A stretch of DNA of 64,000 nucleotides. Source: RGIG3701 sp964438515. GTDB lineage: Bacteria; Planctomycetota; Planctomycetia; Pirellulales; Thermoguttaceae. The DNA is taken from contig CAYTLK010000001.1 of assembly GCA_964438515.1 (NCBI GenBank), forward strand, positions 62,001 to 126,000, given 5' to 3'. Positions within the stretch are counted from its first letter, which is position 1, and each line of letters opens with the position of its first letter. A program made the translations under genes and the position numbers. The notes beneath the pieces were generated by a model that worked only from the letters and a program-made list of their open reading frames with translations, had not been told where the DNA came from and made no database searches. Positions 62,297 through 64,000 of the stretch are shown in pieces.

Positions 62297-63658
62297 ATGA
62301 ACGAAACCTTGCAGAAGGAAAAACTTTTTTTTCAGATTGTGACGCTGGGCTGCAAAGTCAACCAGTACGAGAGCGAACAAATTCGTCAGATTCTCCTCGA
62401 ACATGGGTTTTTATGTAAGAATGGAGAGGATGGAGAGTCTGTATCGTCCTCACAAGCACCTGATTGGGTCTTCATCAACACTTGCGCCGTGACGCAGGAG
62501 TCGGAAGCAAAATCTCGAAAAATCATTCGACAGCTGAAAAAGCGGTACGATCCCGCAAGAATTGTCGTTTTTGGATGTTCTGCCGAAAATAATCCGGAAC
62601 AATTTCGGAATATTCCAGGCGTGACCGACGTGATTCAGAGCGAAAAATACGGAGGAAACCGCCTCGCCGCCGTTCTCGACGCGCTCAACCTTTCGCCCGA
62701 CTCGTACAAACTCTCGCTTCTCGGCGGGCTGCGGCGTTTTGGGGAGCGACATCGCGCGTACATTAAAGTTCAAGACGGATGCAAGCAGTTTTGCACGTAC
62801 TGTTTAATTCCGCACCTGCGTCACGAACTAACAAGCGTTCCGCCGGAGGAAGTGCTTGCAGAAGCGCAATCTCTCATAAAAAATGGATACAAAGAGATTA
62901 TTGTAACTGGAATTCATCTCGGTTATTACGGCTTAAACCCTCGAAGCCGCGCGCAGGGACTCTGGACGCTGGAAGACCGAAAAGCCCCCCGAACCACCAA
63001 TCTGACGCAGCTCATGGAACAGCTGGCGACGATGGAAATTACGTGCGAAAATCAGAGTAAAAAACCGGCGGATTTTCGGCTGCGAATTTCGAGCCTCGAA
63101 GCTCATGAGGCGGGAGACGACCTGCTTCATATTATGGCAGAAAATCGAACGAGAATCTGTCCTCATCTGCATCTTTCCATGCAAAGCGGCTCCCCAACGG
63201 TGCACCATCGAATGAATCGGCCTGGGACGATTGAACAGTATATGGATCGGTGCAGCGCCGCCAAACGGATTCTGGATTCGCCGGCGCTCACGACCGACAT
63301 CATTGTTGGTTTTCCCGGCGAAACGGAAAAAGAATTCCTCGAAACCTGCGACGTTGTGCGTCAGATTGGTTTTTCGAAAATACATATTTTTCCGTTCAGC
63401 GCCCGACCAGGAACACCCGCCGCCGCAATGGGAGACCAAATTCCAGCGGAAGAAAAACATCGGCGCGAACTGTTTCTTGCGGAAATCGAACGGGAAATGC
63501 ACGCAAAATTCGTCGAGTCGCTCCGTGGACGCAAAACCCGCTTTCTCGCAGAAAGGTTCCATCCCGAAACGAATACAGTGACAGGAACGTCCGAATATTA
63601 CATTCAGGAAGAGTTTCCCGGCACAGCGTCGATGGTTGGAACGTTTGTTGTACGATAG
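62297..63658 (+). CDS. mtaB: MtaB-like tRNA methylthiotransferase (MiaB/RimO family radical SAM)
   Basis: 453 residues. N-terminal UPF0004 domain: IVTLGCKVNQYESEQIRQIL, WVFINTCAVTQESEAKSRK and FGCSAENNPEQF (three Cys for the auxiliary 4Fe-4S). Radical SAM triad C162-C166-C169 in DGCKQFCTYCLIP. C-terminal TRAM-like end (VTGTSEYYIQEEFPGTASMV). The GCKVNQYES form is typical of MtaB, which adds methylthio to t6A37 in tRNA, rather than MiaB (GCQMN) or RimO. Start at ATG 62297; a TTG lies 8 codons earlier. Confidence 0.88.
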   Translation: MNETLQKEKLFFQIVTLGCKVNQYESEQIRQILLEHGFLCKNGEDGESVSSSQAPDWVFINTCAVTQESEAKSRKIIRQLKKRYDPARIVVFGCSAENNPEQFRNIPGVTDVIQSEKYGGNRLAAVLDALNLSPDSYKLSLLGGLRRFGERHRAYIKVQDGCKQFCTYCLIPHLRHELTSVPPEEVLAEAQSLIKNGYKEIIVTGIHLGYYGLNPRSRAQGLWTLEDRKAPRTTNLTQLMEQLATMEITCENQSKKPADFRLRISSLEAHEAGDDLLHIMAENRTRICPHLHLSMQSGSPTVHHRMNRPGTIEQYMDRCSAAKRILDSPALTTDIIVGFPGETEKEFLETCDVVRQIGFSKIHIFPFSARPGTPAAAMGDQIPAEEKHRRELFLAEIEREMHAKFVESLRGRKTRFLAERFHPETNTVTGTSEYYIQEEFPGTASMVGTFVVR

Positions 63659-63687
63659 TTCGTCCCTGAAAATGCCGCAAAATTCAT

Positions 63688-63809
63688 AAAAAAACGCAGC
63701 TGAATCATCACGACGAACCCAAACGCCCTAGGACGGAAGCAAACACGCGCCCTTCGATTTTTCAACTGCGTAACACCCGCCTGTTCCAAAGGAACTCACG
63801 GATATTATA
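63688..63809 (-). ncRNA. Candidate structured RNA or long-stem terminator downstream of dnaA
   Basis: On the minus strand a TATAAT box (63809-63804) precedes a stretch that ends in ACGCAGTTGAA (63771-63761) pairing with TTCAGCTGCGT (63704-63694), one G-T pair, and then seven T (63694-63688). The closed loop of 56 bases has further pairing. This is either a small RNA with its own promoter or the dnaA terminator. Weak -35. Confidence 0.35.
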
Positions 63810-63881
63810 ATTATCGCACTTTACCATCCGAATATTCATGAAAGTCGCAATTACCTGCAAGTTTTACACATTCTTCCCAGT

Positions 63882-64000
63882 TTAAAACTTTTTGACGTGC
63901 AGCTCGGTGCAGAGATAATCGATGCAGCGACGAACTTCCTCATCGTTTTGAACCATCTTTTCCGCCTGATTGACCCCATGCAGGATGGTTGTATGGTCGC
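63882..64000 (-). CDS. dnaA: Chromosomal replication initiator DnaA, 5' part outside window
   Basis: Only the last 39 codons are in the window, ending at TAA. The segment DHTTILHGVNQAEKMVQ is the domain IV (DnaA-box-binding) signature, normally RDHTTVLHA, and the tail DYLCTELHVKKF closes the protein. DnaA opens oriC and binds DnaA boxes. The origin may lie near, but no box cluster is seen on this side. The ATG side is beyond 64000. Confidence 0.85.
   Translation of the reverse strand, partial: DHTTILHGVNQAEKMVQNDEEVRRCIDYLCTELHVKKF

Noticed and set aside
63688..63809. SRP (4.5S) RNA
   Set aside because: The candidate lacks the conserved tetraloop helix and GGAAGCAGCC-like core in the correct arrangement.
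63660..63880. oriC or DnaA-box cluster near dnaA
   Set aside because: Only one poor match (TTTTACACA against TTATCCACA) and no repeated boxes; the region lies at the 3' side of dnaA.
1..64000. CRISPR array, insertion sequence with transposase or prophage
   Set aside because: No regular spacer-repeat pattern, no transposase or integrase motif and no phage genes were seen; the only mobile-looking items are the non-coding repeats.

Overview
The window reads as chromosomal DNA of an anaerobic, probably host-associated member of the Planctomycetota. This placement is inference from gene content; no rRNA is present. Supporting signs are large secreted proteins of planctomycete style, several Tat-exported Gfo/Idh/MocA oxidoreductases, DUF4091/GH123-type glycosidases, a CsrA with a long tail, a Flp-like pilin, lipid A and KDO genes (lpxK, kdsA, kdsD), the futalosine menaquinone gene mqnA and an [FeFe]-hydrogenase. 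Intergenic DNA is AT-rich, and many genes carry sigma70-like promoters (TTGACA-17-TATAAT type) and Shine-Dalgarno sequences. A run of 100 N at 57147-57246 is an assembly gap that truncates two genes.

Layout. 1-3.5 kb: minus-strand aspartate aminotransferase, thyX and a Tat-exported C_GCAxxG_C_C-type protein, then a pilin-like gene. 3.9-12.4 kb: moxR diverging from a secreted protein, hemE, a sodium/solute symporter and lpxK. 12.5-21 kb: a TPR protein, then a minus-strand block with a sialidase, a 1243-residue TIM-barrel glycosidase-like protein and a HEAT-repeat protein. 21-29 kb: a Tat oxidoreductase diverging from a Tat-signal [FeFe]-hydrogenase, a sugar isomerase-like protein, the kdsA-kdsD-UDG cluster and a CrtI-like oxidoreductase. 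29-39.6 kb: rplM-rpsI, a membrane protein, an rRNA methyltransferase, an L7/L12-like small protein, a second Tat oxidoreductase, a GmhA-HAD fusion, aspS and mqnA. 39.7-57 kb: two GH123-like secreted enzymes, GDPD, ThuA, MATE, a small highly expressed-looking gene, csrA, galT, folC, a VOC protein and a glycosyltransferase. 57-64 kb: a TPR lipoprotein, an initiator-like tRNA-Met, a 1060-residue anchored protein, a MtaB-like methylthiotransferase and the 3' end of dnaA.

Function together. The sialidase, the big glycosidase, the two GH123-like proteins, the symporter, GalT, the SIS isomerase and the oxidoreductases are consistent with foraging on host or algal glycans containing sialic acid, GalNAc or galactose. 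The hydrogenase and mqnA fit anaerobic redox metabolism.

The most unusual content is a family of dispersed intergenic repeats in two related types. Type A occurs at 7345-7526, 10851-11033 and 51284-51418. Type B occurs at 14874-15183 and 49668-49906. The type B copies have terminal inverted repeats, and both types share a core (CACCCTAACGGGAG, CGGTCGTGGGGA, CCCCAGACCCC) that encloses hairpins whose arms differ in sequence but keep pairing. They look like MITE-type mobile elements or a structured RNA family. One copy supplies the stop codon of galT.
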